Assembly: GCA_031254075.1 (NCBI GenBank)
Contig: JAIRVD010000099.1
Location: 1 to 6,955, forward strand
Length of the DNA stretch: 6,955 nt
Reading direction: 5' to 3'
Source of the DNA: Clostridiales bacterium
GTDB lineage: Bacteria; Bacillota; Clostridia; Lachnospirales; WQUN01
In this document: piece by piece, positions 5,768 through 6,955 of the stretch
How positions within the stretch are numbered: the stretch's first letter is position 1
Layout: each line of letters starts with the position of its first letter
Translations under genes and position numbers: made by a program
The notes under the pieces: model-generated
What the model saw: the letters and a program-made list of their open reading frames with translations, nothing else
What the model was told of the DNA's origin: nothing
The model's database searches: none

Positions 5768-6955
<1,188 letters not shown>

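Overview
This is ordinary chromosomal DNA from a bacterium, most likely a member of the Bacillota (Firmicutes), probably an anaerobic clostridial or related lineage. The signs are strong AGGAGG-type ribosome binding sites, TTG starts, a perfect HrcA operator (CIRCE) before groES-groEL, a FloA/NfeD pair, AT-rich sigma-A-like promoters, and GroEL/GroES sequences of Firmicutes type. I cannot name a genus. No mobile element, tRNA, rRNA or CRISPR array is visible, and no gap without a gene exceeds about 200 bases.

Left part (1-1862, minus strand): two genes for membrane-associated or exported cell-wall proteins. The one at 606-1811 is a complete secreted coiled-coil M23 endopeptidase with an intact zinc site. 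The one at 1-474 is cut by the window edge and shows a cytoplasmic N-terminus, one membrane helix and a coiled coil, as in membrane-anchored M23 proteins. Each has its own promoter. The two promoters share a 51-base upstream block, ungapped and 40/51 identical, placed identically relative to the -35 box. It contains hexamers repeated every 11 bases that look like PhoP/WalR-family response-regulator sites. The promoter at 511-539 also carries a perfect match to the WalR box pattern.

Middle part (1916-5333, plus strand): a compact four-gene operon, yajC, a short NfeD-like gene, floA and an MtaD-family nucleoside deaminase. It is read from a promoter divergent from the M23 gene and closed by a strong intrinsic terminator. 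The YajC has an unusually long, Gly/Pro/Glu-rich N-terminal region. NfeD and FloA are a classical pair that organises membrane microdomains. The deaminase start overlaps the floA stop (TAATG). A GC-rich hairpin sits between the NfeD gene and floA.

Right part (5379-6955, plus strand): heat-shock operon groES-groEL under CIRCE control, with groEL cut by the window end after 395 codons.

The genes are known families. The most interesting new material is regulatory: the matched, helically phased promoter architecture in front of the two cell-wall genes.
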